Shown here: positions 50,290-59,306 of the stretch, one piece after another
Layout: each line of letters begins with the position of its first letter
How positions within the stretch are numbered: the first letter of the stretch is position 1
Source of the DNA: Methanosaeta sp. PtaU1.Bin060
GTDB taxonomy: Archaea; Halobacteriota; Methanosarcinia; Methanotrichales; Methanotrichaceae
DNA length: 64,000 nucleotides
Assembly (NCBI GenBank): GCA_002067365.1
Contig: MVRK01000029.1
Location: 1-64,000 of the forward strand
Reading direction: 5' to 3'
The notes under the pieces: generated by a model
The model's input: only the letters and a program-made list of their open reading frames with translations
What the model was told of the DNA's origin: nothing
Databases searched by the model: none
Position numbers and translations under genes: made by a program

Positions 50290-51648
50290 ATGTCCCATAT
50301 CAAATTCTTCAGCACCAATGGCCACCCAGAGCGCGTGGATCTCCGGCAGGCTCTCCTGGCGGGTCAGGCTCCGGACAAGGGCCTATACATGCCCGAGTCG
50401 ATCCCCCAGATCCCAATCGAAAAGATCCTTCAGTTCTCGAAGATGAGCTATCCCGAGATCGCCCGCGAGGTGATTTCGCCCTATGTGGGCGACCTGATTC
50501 CCGACGAGGCCCTGCGTGCGATGCTCCGGGATGCCTACAACTTTCCTGTGCCCGTCGAGAGGGTCTTCGATGGCAAATACATCCTCCGCCTTGATCGCGG
50601 CCCCACCTGCTCATTCAAGGACTTCGCAGCCCGTTTGATGGGCAGGATGATGCAGCACTTCCTCGCCCAAGAGGGCAGAAGCATCCTGATCCTGACGGCC
50701 ACATCTGGCGACACAGGCTCTGCAGTTGCCCACGCCTTCTACGGCCTGGACAGCATAAGAGTGGTTGTATTATTCCCCGAGAAGGAGGTCACAGAGCGCC
50801 AGCGCAGGCAGATGACAACGCTTGGAGGAAACGTCTTTCCCCTCGCTGTTTCGGGCAAGTTCGATGACTGCCAGGCCCTCGTCAAGCAGGCTTTCGTCGA
50901 TATGGACCTTCGGGGGCTGAACCTCTCCTCAGCCAACTCCATCAACATCGGGAGGCTGCTGCCTCAGGCGGTTTATTACTTCTATGCCAGCTCTCGCGTC
51001 GCCGCCGAGGGGGAGGACGCAGTCTTCTCTGTTCCAAGCGGCAACTTCGGCGACCTCATGGGCGGCCTCATCGCGATGAAGATGGGCCTTCCTGTTCACA
51101 GGTTTGTGGCTGCCACCAATGAGAACGACGAGTTCCCGCGCTTCACGCATACAGGCATCTACGAGCCGATCAAGCCGAGCAAGAACTGCATCTCCAACGC
51201 CATGAACGTCGGCCACCCGAGCAACCTCGCCAGGCTCTTCTCCCTCTATGGAGGGCAGATGGACGAGACCGGACGCGTTGGCAAAGAGCCGGATATGCAG
51301 GCCCTGCGAAAGGATCTCTTCGCTGTCTCCATTTCCGACGCCGAGACCCGCAGGACTATCAAGGAGGCCTATGCACAACACCGCATAATCCTAGAGCCGC
51401 ACGGAGCAGTGGGCTGGGCAGGTCTTATGAGGTACATCGATGAGTGCGGAGACTGGAGCCCGTGTGTCTCGCTCGAGACTGCAGATCCTGCCAAGTTCCC
51501 TGATGAGATCGTGCGGCTGACTGGATTAAACCCGCCCCTTCCATCTGCCATGGCGAAGCTCGACGATCAGGAGGAGCATTTCCAGAGGATGGCTGGAGAT
51601 TATGCATCTCTCAAGAATTATCTGGCGAGCCTGGATCGCGCGGTTTAG
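50290..51648 (+). CDS. thrC: Threonine synthase
   Basis: 452 aa PLP enzyme converting O-phosphohomoserine to threonine. It has the long bacterial-type form: DKGLYMPESIP at the N-terminus, PLP lysine in SFKDFAAR (Lys110), TATSGDTGSAVAHAF, and SGNFGDLMGG for the phosphate. Methanogens often have this class. The transposon ends 45 bases upstream; a TATA-like CTTAAAG (50255-50261) lies just past the duplicated target, so transcription may now start from DNA at the junction. Confidence 0.95.
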   Translation: MSHIKFFSTNGHPERVDLRQALLAGQAPDKGLYMPESIPQIPIEKILQFSKMSYPEIAREVISPYVGDLIPDEALRAMLRDAYNFPVPVERVFDGKYILRLDRGPTCSFKDFAARLMGRMMQHFLAQEGRSILILTATSGDTGSAVAHAFYGLDSIRVVVLFPEKEVTERQRRQMTTLGGNVFPLAVSGKFDDCQALVKQAFVDMDLRGLNLSSANSINIGRLLPQAVYYFYASSRVAAEGEDAVFSVPSGNFGDLMGGLIAMKMGLPVHRFVAATNENDEFPRFTHTGIYEPIKPSKNCISNAMNVGHPSNLARLFSLYGGQMDETGRVGKEPDMQALRKDLFAVSISDAETRRTIKEAYAQHRIILEPHGAVGWAGLMRYIDECGDWSPCVSLETADPAKFPDEIVRLTGLNPPLPSAMAKLDDQEEHFQRMAGDYASLKNYLASLDRAV

Positions 51649-51709
51649 ATCTGAAGATGAAGCAAATCGAATAAAAAATGATGCTTGAGATCGTATCAAG
51701 GAGCTGAAG

Positions 51710-52717
51710 ATGCAAAAAGAGATGGTCACCGGCCAGGATCTCTTCGATGAATGTGGCATATTCTTCGATGATATAGGCAGCTATCCTCTGCCAAAAGGGG
51801 CGAGGCTCGATGGCCTCTCATCGGAGCAGTACATTGGCCTCGTCAGGGAGACCCTCGATCAGAAGATCTCCTCAGGCGTCGATGTCGCCACATATCCCCA
51901 GTTCAGGGACATGATCAAGATGTTCCTGGACCCCATCAAGGACCCGCAGCTCTCTCTTAGCCCCTACCTCATAAGAAAGGAGGAGGCCAAGATCCTCGAG
52001 CTTCGGGCTCTTAGGCCGCGCGAGAGGGTGCGCGTCTGCGTCACTGGTCCTCTGGAGCTTTATGTCTCAGCCTTCGGGGCCACAGGCTATACCGACATCC
52101 TCTTCAGCCTCGCCACCAGCGTCGCCAGGTTCTTCGAGAATGCGAAGGAGGCGGGGGTGATGGCGGTCGCATCTCTCGATGAGCCGTCTTTGGGCATCAG
52201 CTCCAGCATAGTCTTTCAAGAGGACGATATCCTGCAGGCCCTGGAGATAGCAAGCTCTCCCTGCAGGTCCATGGACTGCGAGGTTCACCTGCATTCGCCC
52301 CTCTACGCAGAGCCCTGTGCCCGCGTTTCAGGGATCAGCATCGTCGGCGTCGAGTCTGCTGCACATCCCGACTACCTCAGGCTGATCGACAGACGAGTCC
52401 TGGAGGAGACTGACACCTACCTGCGTGCGGGCATCGCCAGAACCGACATCCTCGCCATGGCCGCCAGGCTCAATGAGAGGCTCGGCACCAATCTCTGGGA
52501 TGACCCAGCTAGGCTCGAGAGGGAGATCCTCGAGATGGAGTCAGTCCAGGCGATCAAGAGACGGCTGGAGATAGCTCACTCTGAATTTGGCGAGAGGCTC
52601 AGGGCAGTGGGACCTGACTGCGGCCTCGGGTCCTGGCCGAGCCAGGCGACGGCGTGCAGACTTCTTAGAAACTGTGCAGAAGCTGTGAGGGCCTTTCGCA
52701 GGGAACGCGGGAGATGA
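51710..52717 (+). CDS. MetE-like cobalamin-independent methyltransferase domain protein
   Basis: 335 aa, the size of archaeal MetE homologues that match only the catalytic C-terminal half. Seen: FFDDIGSYPLP at the start, TGPLELY, SLDEPSLG, EVHLHSP (His ligand), SIVGVESA and VGPDCGLGSW (Cys ligand). In methanogens this form transfers a methyl group to homocysteine from methylcobalamin or a corrinoid protein. It follows thrC by 61 bases, so threonine and methionine branches may be expressed together. Confidence 0.85.
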   Translation: MQKEMVTGQDLFDECGIFFDDIGSYPLPKGARLDGLSSEQYIGLVRETLDQKISSGVDVATYPQFRDMIKMFLDPIKDPQLSLSPYLIRKEEAKILELRALRPRERVRVCVTGPLELYVSAFGATGYTDILFSLATSVARFFENAKEAGVMAVASLDEPSLGISSSIVFQEDDILQALEIASSPCRSMDCEVHLHSPLYAEPCARVSGISIVGVESAAHPDYLRLIDRRVLEETDTYLRAGIARTDILAMAARLNERLGTNLWDDPARLEREILEMESVQAIKRRLEIAHSEFGERLRAVGPDCGLGSWPSQATACRLLRNCAEAVRAFRRERGR

Positions 52718-52965
52718 TGATCTTGACTAAACCTCTTTTTTCTCGACTGACCTTTATCGAATAGTACAATCTTAGACCAATTAGTTCTCATTTCAATGTA
52801 TTATCGACAATGTGTTATAAAAACATACTTATTATAAAAAAGGTTTGGGATGATTGACATATCTCTTTCTATATTTTAGATGGCAAACGCTCATACATAA
52901 ATATTTTATGGATTCAGTTTCTGATCCAGGTATATTTGATCGTGGATTACTATGATTACCATTAT

Positions 52966-52974
52966 CTATAAATA
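52966..52974 (+). promoter_or_regulatory. Box A promoter of the DUF1699 gene
   Basis: CTATAAATA about 23-31 bases before ATG 52997, so the transcript is probably leaderless. It shows that the longer frame from 52952 is not used. Confidence 0.55.
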
Positions 52975-52996
52975 TTTTAAGAGCATTCGTAGTACC

Positions 52997-53404
52997 ATGA
53001 AGCTGAGGGTAGTAAGTTCAAAGAAGGAGATCAATGATCTGAACAGAAACGAACAGGTGGTCCATCTCGCATTCCGCGCCTCCAACATGGATGTGATGAG
53101 CCTGGTGCAGTCCTGCCCGCGTCTGCGAGCAGTCCAGATTCCGCCATCATACCATGAGACCATGTCGCGAGCGGCTCAGCAGTTCCTCGAGATTCAGGGG
53201 GTTCAACTGCTGAAGGGCGATGTCTGGGGACATCGCAAAGACATCGATGAGTATTATACCATAAGCGATAAGATCATTCGCAGGATTTCAAGCCTCATGG
53301 CCGAGGGCAACAGCATCGAAGAGACTGTTAAGCGGTTGCAAAGAGAGACCAAGCTTTCTGAGGACCTCATCAGGTACATCCTGAGGGAGCAGGTGATGGC
53401 ATAG
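52997..53404 (+). CDS. DUF1699 protein
   Basis: 135 aa, starting MKLRVVSSKKEINDLN. The conserved stretches VVHLAFRASNMDV, LRAVQIPPSYHETMS, and GVQLLKGDVWGHRKDIDEYY are those I associate with DUF1699, a family restricted to methanogenic archaea whose role is unknown. The C-terminal third (ISSLMAEGNSIEETVKRL) is a helical, possibly DNA-binding segment. Leaderless promoter directly upstream. Confidence 0.85.
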   Translation: MKLRVVSSKKEINDLNRNEQVVHLAFRASNMDVMSLVQSCPRLRAVQIPPSYHETMSRAAQQFLEIQGVQLLKGDVWGHRKDIDEYYTISDKIIRRISSLMAEGNSIEETVKRLQRETKLSEDLIRYILREQVMA

Positions 53405-53615
53405 ATGCGGAATCTCTCCTTCACCCTCTTCTTTTCCCCTCGTTGATATCGAATCGCAGCAATGCTGCGCCATCGATCGGTCCATCTGTGTGCAGCTACA
53501 TCTGAGATGCCATAGATTGAGTTATTGCACCCTGTATGCCTCTTGATCTCCCCTTATTTCATCATCGGGCTCGTCACCATCATAGTTTTAAGGAAAGAGC
53601 GGCAGAGCACCTAAC

Positions 53616-54098
53616 ATGGATCTCATGAGCCGCATGCAGGAGTTCATGGCCTCGCAGCTGGAGCGGCTCAGCGGGGAGCTGGCGATGAAGTATGATGTCC
53701 CCGCGGAGGAGTTCTCCGACGACGTGGACGCATTTTTGAGGGAGACTTATGGTCCAGCAGTGGAGGCGGCCACAGCCATCTGCCAGAGGGAGAGGCCCGT
53801 GGTCCTCTTCATAGGCAGGGAGGACTGCGCCGTCTGCCAGAGGTGCGAGCCAGTGCTGGCGAGGTTTCTGCAGGATCATGAGGAGCTGGACCTGGTGAAG
53901 CTCGACTATGCGAAGCCTGAGGGGCTGCTCTACCACATGATACAGCATGATGCAAAGGGTATGCTGCCAATGATTGCGATAATATTCAGGGGCGGCATCA
54001 GAAAACTCTTCACAGGGGAATGCTCTTCGCCGGAGGTTTACGAGAGGCACTACAGAGACCTTCCGTCCGAAGGCTGCCAAAATATATATGCCCTCTGA
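53616..54098 (+). CDS. Thioredoxin-like protein with C-x2-C-x2-C motif
   Basis: 160 aa. An N-terminal helical region of about 55 residues (MQEFMASQLERLSGELAMKYD) precedes a thioredoxin-like fold: PVVLFIGREDCAVCQRCEPV with Cys71, Cys74 and Cys77, then LDLVKLDYAK and the cis-Pro region GMLPMIAII. The extra cysteine and N-terminal extension set it apart from plain thioredoxins. It probably acts on disulphides in the cytosol. It lies 26 bases before tpiA. Confidence 0.82.
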   Translation: MDLMSRMQEFMASQLERLSGELAMKYDVPAEEFSDDVDAFLRETYGPAVEAATAICQRERPVVLFIGREDCAVCQRCEPVLARFLQDHEELDLVKLDYAKPEGLLYHMIQHDAKGMLPMIAIIFRGGIRKLFTGECSSPEVYERHYRDLPSEGCQNIYAL

Positions 54099-54124
54099 GA
54101 GGAGAGTGAGATGCGAGGGAGAAC

Positions 54125-54793
54125 GTGACATTAATCGTGCTCAACTTCAAGACCTACAGTGAAGCGACGGGCGAGGAGGCTCTGCGACTGGCTGAGATCT
54201 GCGAGGATGTCTCAAAGGAGTATTCAGTCAAGATGGTAGTAGCACCTCAGACTGCAGATATTCACATGATCTCCGAGGCGGTGAAGATCCCCGTCTATGC
54301 CCAGCATGTGGATGGCGTCGGCTACGGCGGCTTCACAGGCCACATCACAGCTGCATCCCTGAAGGCGGCCGGAGCCAGCGGATCGCTCATCAACCACTCC
54401 GAGAGAAGGCTTAAGCTGGCAGAAATCGATTCCTCCATCTCAGCCTGCCGGTCCTCGGGGCTGAAGAGCATAGTCTGCACCAACAATGTAGCGACAACGC
54501 GGGCAGCGGCCTCTCTGAAGCCGGACTATGTAGCTGTCGAGCCGCCAGAGCTGATCGGAAGCGGAATACCTGTCTCGAAGGCAGACCCCGATGTGGTGCG
54601 TGAGTCTGTCGATGCGGTGAAGAAGGTAGCTCCCACCGTCGGAGTTCTCTGCGGGGCGGGCATCGCGCGCGGCGAGGACCTGAAGGCTGCATTGGAGCTG
54701 GGCTCTATAGGAGTCCTGCTGGCCTCAGGTATAATCAAGGCCAAGGACCAGCGTGCGGCTCTGGTGGATCTTGTTGCTGGAGCCAGGGAATGA
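54125..54793 (+). CDS. tpiA: Triosephosphate isomerase, archaeal type
   Basis: 222 aa, the short archaeal form. GTG start. Catalytic residues: Lys in LNFKTYSE, His in INHSERR, Glu in VAVEPPELIG, and the phosphate loop GAGIARGED. It interconverts dihydroxyacetone phosphate and glyceraldehyde 3-phosphate, serving gluconeogenesis and glycerol-1-phosphate for lipids. It overlaps acyP by 4 bases. Confidence 0.95.
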   Translation: MTLIVLNFKTYSEATGEEALRLAEICEDVSKEYSVKMVVAPQTADIHMISEAVKIPVYAQHVDGVGYGGFTGHITAASLKAAGASGSLINHSERRLKLAEIDSSISACRSSGLKSIVCTNNVATTRAAASLKPDYVAVEPPELIGSGIPVSKADPDVVRESVDAVKKVAPTVGVLCGAGIARGEDLKAALELGSIGVLLASGIIKAKDQRAALVDLVAGARE

Positions 54794-55059
54794 TCTGCGT
54801 TCATGTTCGTGTCTCGGGAAGAGTGCAGGGCGTCTTCTACAGGGCCTTCACGAAGGAGAGGTCCGAGGAGATGGGCGTCAAAGGCTGGGTGCGAAACCTT
54901 CCGGGTGGAGGCGTCGAGGCTGTTCTGGAGGGAGAGAGGCAGAAGGTGGGTGAGCTGCTGCGGCTGATGAAGACAGGCCCTTCTGGATCGATGGTGCTTG
55001 GCATGGAGCTCTCCGAGCTTGAATGTAAAGGCTATGAGGATTTCGAGATACGATATTAA
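54790..55059 (+). CDS. acyP: Acylphosphatase
   Basis: 89 aa. Signature GRVQGVFYRAFTKERS with catalytic Arg, and GWVRNLPGGGVEAVLEG with catalytic Asn. It hydrolyses acyl phosphates such as 1,3-bisphosphoglycerate or carbamoyl phosphate. ATGA overlap with tpiA indicates coupled translation. Confidence 0.94.
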   Translation: MICVHVRVSGRVQGVFYRAFTKERSEEMGVKGWVRNLPGGGVEAVLEGERQKVGELLRLMKTGPSGSMVLGMELSELECKGYEDFEIRY

Positions 55060-55121
55060 GGAATTAAAATTGCAAAATCATTTAATTATTATTGCTTATA
55101 TCAACTATTGGATGTGATCTC

Positions 55122-55292
55122 TTGCTTACAGTCAACAGGTACAAGTGCTGCTATTGTGGTGCGTGTGTCGGAGCCTGCCCGACAGCTGCCCTGGAGCTGG
55201 TGGAGACCTGGCTTGAGGTCTCCCTGGAGTGCAAGGAGTGCGGCATCTGCACGAAGATCTGCCCCGTGGGGGCCCTGGAGGTCAAGGCATGA
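55122..55292 (+). CDS. 2[4Fe-4S] ferredoxin, electron donor to the geranylgeranyl reductase
   Basis: 56 aa from TTG 55122. CCYCGACVGACP and CKECGICTKICP give two cluster sites. A GGATGTGAT ribosome site and a TATA-like TTATATC (about 55096-55102) support this start. It overlaps the reductase by 4 bases (ATGA). In Methanosarcina acetivorans a neighbouring ferredoxin has been shown to be needed by this reductase, so it is probably the dedicated donor. Confidence 0.9.
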   Translation: MLTVNRYKCCYCGACVGACPTAALELVETWLEVSLECKECGICTKICPVGALEVKA

Positions 55293-56470
55293 GCATCAAA
55301 TGCGACCTCGTGGTGGTGGGAGCAGGCCCGGGCGGGTCGATGGCTGCCAAGACAGCCGCTGCAGCGGGCCTCGATGTGATCATGCTGGAGAAGCGCCAGG
55401 AGATAGGCGATCCTGTCAGGTGCGCTGAGGGGGTGGGCAGGAGGGCTCTATGCGAGATGGTGAAGCCCGATCCTCGATGGATCGCATCAGAGGTGAAGGG
55501 GGCCAAGATCTACGCCCCCGACGGCACGAGCATCGTCATGTCCGAGGATAAGAGCGGAAGCGAGGTGGGCTACGTCCTGGAGAGGAAGGTCTTCGATAGG
55601 GCTCTCGCCATGGACGCTGCACGCGCTGGTGCCAAGGTCATGGTCAAGACCAGGGCGCTCTGGCTCCTCAGGAGAGACGGAGTGCTCTCTGGAGTCTCGG
55701 CGATGCATATGGGCGAGCCGTTGCAGATCGAGGCACCCCTCATCGTGGGCGCAGATGGGGTCGAGTCCAAGGTCGGGCGCTGGGCAGGGATCGATACAGT
55801 CCTGAAGCCCAAGGACATTCACTGCTGTGCTCAGTTCCTCGTTCAGGACAAGAGCATAAATGACGAGTACTGCGAGTTCTTCTTCGGAAACAGCAAGGCA
55901 CCCGGCGGCTATGTCTGGGCCTTTCCCAAGGGCGAGAAGCTGGCGAATGTGGGAATAGGCGTTCAGGGGTCTAAGTCGGGATCAGGAATGCCCATACGCC
56001 TGCTGAAGGAGTTCATGAAGTCTCGCTTCCCCGACGGGAAGGTGGTGGAGATGGTGACTGGCGGGGACCCGTCCTCGGGGGTGATAGAGTCGGCCACTGC
56101 AGACGGAGTAATCCTTGTCGGAGACGCAGCTCGCCAGACTGACCCGATAACAGGCGGCGGAATTCTGAACGCCATGAAGGCGGGGATCATAGCGGGAGAG
56201 GTTGCTGCCAAGGCCGTCTCCAGCGGAGACGTGAGCAAGGCGGGGCTAAAAGGTTACGAGGACCGCTGGCGTGCTGATATAGGCAGGCACATCGCGAGGA
56301 GCTACGAGTACAAGGAGTTCTTCGTAAAGCTCACGGACGACGACCTGAACCAGCTCATCGGCTCCCTGAAGAACGAGGACATCTCCAAGATGGACCTGCG
56401 AGGGATGCTGCGAGTGCTCTTCAGGCTCAACCCCAAGCTTCTCTGGGAGCTGAGGCATCTGGTGATCTGA
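55289..56470 (+). CDS. Digeranylgeranylglycerophospholipid reductase
   Basis: 393 aa FAD-dependent reductase that saturates isoprenoid chains of archaeal lipids: the N-terminal FAD motif VVVGAGPGGSMAAKTAA, EKRQEIGDPVRCAEGV (typical CxxGV-like flavin contact), PGGYVWAFPKG, LVGDAARQTDPITGGGI. The start at 55289 is the ATG in the ATGA overlap with the ferredoxin; the frame open upstream to 55229 lies over the ferredoxin. It works on the membrane face. Followed by a T6 run at 56474-56479. Confidence 0.94.
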   Translation: MSIKCDLVVVGAGPGGSMAAKTAAAAGLDVIMLEKRQEIGDPVRCAEGVGRRALCEMVKPDPRWIASEVKGAKIYAPDGTSIVMSEDKSGSEVGYVLERKVFDRALAMDAARAGAKVMVKTRALWLLRRDGVLSGVSAMHMGEPLQIEAPLIVGADGVESKVGRWAGIDTVLKPKDIHCCAQFLVQDKSINDEYCEFFFGNSKAPGGYVWAFPKGEKLANVGIGVQGSKSGSGMPIRLLKEFMKSRFPDGKVVEMVTGGDPSSGVIESATADGVILVGDAARQTDPITGGGILNAMKAGIIAGEVAAKAVSSGDVSKAGLKGYEDRWRADIGRHIARSYEYKEFFVKLTDDDLNQLIGSLKNEDISKMDLRGMLRVLFRLNPKLLWELRHLVI

Positions 56471-56574
56471 TCCTTTTTTGGCTGCCGGGAAGTCCCGTGA
56501 GGGCTCAGTCGGGCCCGACATGTATTTAATTTTTGAGCAATGATAGTTGTAGAAGCAATTTTTCGAGGCAGACT

Positions 56575-56943
56575 ATGAATCACTCTGACCGCACATTCGG
56601 CGCTAAGGGCCTGGAATCCGAGGATGAGCTTGTAGAGGTCATGGCTCACCACAAGTGGGCTCTATGCCAGGCCTTCGAGTATGACGGCCTGCTCTATCTG
56701 AACGATGGCGACCGCGAGGATTCTCCTGAGTACGCAGCCATGAAGATAGATGAGGTGGATGGCCTGATGGTCACGGGCCGCGAGGTTGGGAGGATACGGT
56801 CCCTCGGAATGGACCCTGGCCAGGTGCGCCAATTTGTCAGGGATATGCGGCAGGGCCGGTGGAGCATGGAGTCGCCCCTCAGGCTTAAGGCCGAGCCCGA
56901 TTGGCATCACAGCTGCGAGCTGTGCGAGTTCAAGGAGGATTGA
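56575..56943 (+). CDS. Conserved small protein of unknown function
   Basis: 122 aa from ATG 56575 (GAGG upstream; open to 56533). Acidic start (MNHSDRTFGAKGLESEDEL) with YDGLLYLNDGDRED, and a C-terminal HSCELCEFKED, a possible HxxCxxC metal knuckle. No family recognised. It converges with the aminotransferase gene, 10 bases apart. Confidence 0.7.
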   Translation: MNHSDRTFGAKGLESEDELVEVMAHHKWALCQAFEYDGLLYLNDGDREDSPEYAAMKIDEVDGLMVTGREVGRIRSLGMDPGQVRQFVRDMRQGRWSMESPLRLKAEPDWHHSCELCEFKED

Positions 56944-56953
56944 GTCCCGCGCC

Positions 56954-58099
56954 CTATCTCTTCTCCAGGTACATCTCGATTCTATCTAGACCTGCAGCGA
57001 TGTTTTCCAGCGAGTTGGCGTAGCTGAACCGCAGGTATCCCTCACCATTGGGGCCGAAGTCCACCCCAGGCGTCACACCCACATGCGCCCTCTCAAGGAT
57101 GTCGAAGGCGAGATTGTAGGAGTCCATAGAGAGGTGTTTAGCGTTGGCGAAGACGTAAAAGGCCCCCGTCGGCTCGACTGTGATGCCGAAGCCAATCTCC
57201 CTCAGACGCCTGATCATGAACCGCCTGCGCGTATTGTAGATCTGCTTCATCCTGGCGACGTCCTCCGAGCACTCCCGCAGGGCGGCGATCCCGGCTCGCT
57301 GGGCGAGAGAGCTTGCGCAGATGAAGAAGTTCTGCTGCATCTTCTGGATGGGCCGGACGAACTCCTCAGGGGCGATGAGGTAGCCGAGGCGCAGGCCCGT
57401 CATGGCATAGAGCTTGGAGAAGCCGTTCAGGACGAAGGCCTGATCCTGGTCTGCGAACTCGAGGATGGAGTGCTCCCGTCCCTCGTAGACGAGGCCGTGG
57501 TAGATCTCGTCCGAGATGACGTAGGGTGTGAGCCCTGCGATGGAGCGCATGGTGCTCCCAGAGAGGAGGTTTCCTGTGGGGTTCGAAGGCGAGTTGATGA
57601 GGGCCGCCCTAGTCCTTGGGCTGATCCTCTCCTCGACCGCAGCAGCGCGAAACTCGAAACCGTCCCTCTCGTAGACGGGCACTGAAACTGGCCTGGCTCC
57701 GAGGAAGCGGATGAAGTTCGGATAGCAGGCGTAGCCGGGGTCGGGGATTATGACCTCATCTTCCTCTTCCAAGAGCGCCGAGAAGATCAGCATCATGGCG
57801 GGCGAGGTGCCCGATGTGACAACGACCTGCTCGGGGCTGAAGGAGACGCCATAGGTCTTCTGGTAGTGCTCGCAGATGGCCTCACGCAGGTCTGCGTCTC
57901 CGAGGCTGTGGGTGTAGTGGGTGCATCCGCGGTCGAGCGCCCCGCAGATGGCGCTTTTTACCGCAGGAGAGACGTCGAAGTCGGGCTCGCCCACCTCCAG
58001 GTGGATGACATCGATGCCCTGGCGTTCCATGGCTCGCGCCCTCTCCAGTACCTCCATGACAATGAAGGGCGCAATCTCCCCGGCTCTCTTCGCGATCAT
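56954..58099 (-). CDS. Class I/II aminotransferase
   Basis: 381 aa PLP enzyme: HLEVGEPDFDVS near the N-terminus, the PLP lysine in NGFSKLYAMTGLRLGY, INSPSNPTGN for the substrate carboxylate. It resembles the aspartate/aromatic aminotransferases of methanogens (AspC/AlaT type); the amino acid pair is not certain. It stands alone on the minus strand. Confidence 0.92.
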   Translation of the reverse strand: MIAKRAGEIAPFIVMEVLERARAMERQGIDVIHLEVGEPDFDVSPAVKSAICGALDRGCTHYTHSLGDADLREAICEHYQKTYGVSFSPEQVVVTSGTSPAMMLIFSALLEEEDEVIIPDPGYACYPNFIRFLGARPVSVPVYERDGFEFRAAAVEERISPRTRAALINSPSNPTGNLLSGSTMRSIAGLTPYVISDEIYHGLVYEGREHSILEFADQDQAFVLNGFSKLYAMTGLRLGYLIAPEEFVRPIQKMQQNFFICASSLAQRAGIAALRECSEDVARMKQIYNTRRRFMIRRLREIGFGITVEPTGAFYVFANAKHLSMDSYNLAFDILERAHVGVTPGVDFGPNGEGYLRFSYANSLENIAAGLDRIEMYLEKR

Positions 58100-58361
58100 C
58101 TCATCACCTTATCCGCGCTGCATAGCTGGCCTGCGAGGTTGCGCTCTTTCAAAGCCTACATGATATTAATATTGCGTTGAAGGTTCCAGGCGCAGGCATT
58201 GGCCATCAGCCTGCCCGGCCAGCAAAAAACGAGGAAGGCAAGGCAAATAGGCCATCGCCGCCGATGGCGAAGGCCTCAGGAGCCGAAAAGATGTGGTGCG
58301 ATATAAGGCAGGCGGCTCGTCCTCAACTCAGTGAGAGATGGATCACTCTCTTTGATCGCCA

Positions 58362-58772
58362 TCAGACCAAACGAACATCCTTTTTTGCTTTTACCTTCTC
58401 ATACAGTCTTCTGTCCAGGGTCAATAGCGGCATTTCTTCTGCCTGTGCTGCCGCCAGGAAAAGAGAATCATAGTAGGAAATCTTATTTTCAACTGCGATA
58501 TCGAAAGCCTCCTCAGTCAGATCGGATGCTTTTATGAGCGTGCATGCAGTCGTAATAAAATCCTGACAATCTCTGAATGCATCTAATGCCCTCTCTTTGC
58601 TTTCTCCAGAAAAGACGATCTGCTTCCAGGCTACACTGCCAACCTCGACGATGGCCAAGTCTAAGGTGAGAGGATCACATTCAGCCGCACATTTTAGGGC
58701 CTTTGGAGAAGACGCCTCTTTGAAGAACATGGCTGCAAGGATGCTTGAATCGAGGACTGCTTTATCTGGCAT
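58362..58772 (-). CDS. PIN-domain toxin, VapC-like
   Basis: 136 aa. PIN RNase acidic residues: Asp in AVLDSSILA, Glu in AIVEVGS, Asp in SYYDSLFLAAA and Asp in LLTLDRRL. It probably cleaves RNA when freed from its antitoxin. It overlaps the upstream VapB-like gene by 11 bases, the usual arrangement. Confidence 0.9.
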   Translation of the reverse strand: MPDKAVLDSSILAAMFFKEASSPKALKCAAECDPLTLDLAIVEVGSVAWKQIVFSGESKERALDAFRDCQDFITTACTLIKASDLTEEAFDIAVENKISYYDSLFLAAAQAEEMPLLTLDRRLYEKVKAKKDVRLV

Positions 58773-58989
58773 CCCTGTCCTCCCTTATCATAACAGCTGC
58801 ACCTCTATCATTCGGGATCTGGTCATTCCATCTCTCCTGAGCCCTGGCCAGGATCCTCTGCTTCTTGCGTTCCCTGATCATCTTCTCTACGATCTGCTTG
58901 ATTTCTGTCTGCCAATTGACGTCGTCCATCTCCTCCATCATTTGGCGGATTTCCCTTTCCAGGCGTATGCTGTAAACACTAGTTGTCAT
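58762..58989 (-). CDS. VapB-like antitoxin
   Basis: 75 aa. N-terminal ribbon-helix-helix part (SVYSIRLEREIRQMMEEMDD) and a basic C-terminal tail that would fill the toxin groove. A quasi-palindrome TTTGT-ttacg-ACAAA (58995-59009) lies just before its ATG, with a TATA-like ACATATATAC behind (about 59011-59020), so self-repression is likely. Confidence 0.85.
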   Translation of the reverse strand: MTTSVYSIRLEREIRQMMEEMDDVNWQTEIKQIVEKMIRERKKQRILARAQERWNDQIPNDRGAAVMIREDRDAR

Positions 58990-59052
58990 AATAATTTGTT
59001 TACGACAAAAGTATATATGTTTGTTGGACGGTCAGTCTGATTTCGTCATGCC

Positions 59053-59176
59053 GAAATAGCCGCCCTGGTGGGGGGCAAAGATTAGCTGGAGGATTCCAAG
59101 GTGTAGTTGCCGCTGGTGGTGCAGGCACGGCTGGCATTGTGGGAAGAGGCGCAAGAGCGTGCCGGTGTTTGATTGA
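59053..59176 (+). pseudogene. Decayed C-terminal piece of a deoxyhypusine-synthase-like gene
   Basis: Plus-strand codons align to the intact enzyme at 23.8 kb: GK (with the catalytic-lysine position) at 59074-59079, SKV at 59095-59103, PLVVQA at 59110-59127, then after a one-base insertion RRKSVPVFD at 59147-59173 followed by TGA where the intact gene has TGG. Two in-frame TAG codons and a 27-base deletion after SKV are visible. It sits between VapBC and the MazF-like gene. Nothing else of the gene is seen upstream. Confidence 0.7.
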
Positions 59177-59306
59177 AATGAAGGCATGAACTGAGGCACG
59201 AAATGAGATAGAAAGGGCGTCGGGGTTAGCCCCGATCATTTTTCCCTTGACGGGCTTCCTCACAGAATCAAGGCTATTTTTTGGTGTTCGACCGAATTGA
59301 TGAGTC

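Noticed and set aside
53405-53615. Possible CRISPR or repeat array in intergenic DNA
   Set aside because: No regularly spaced repeats were seen here or elsewhere in the window, and no cas genes.
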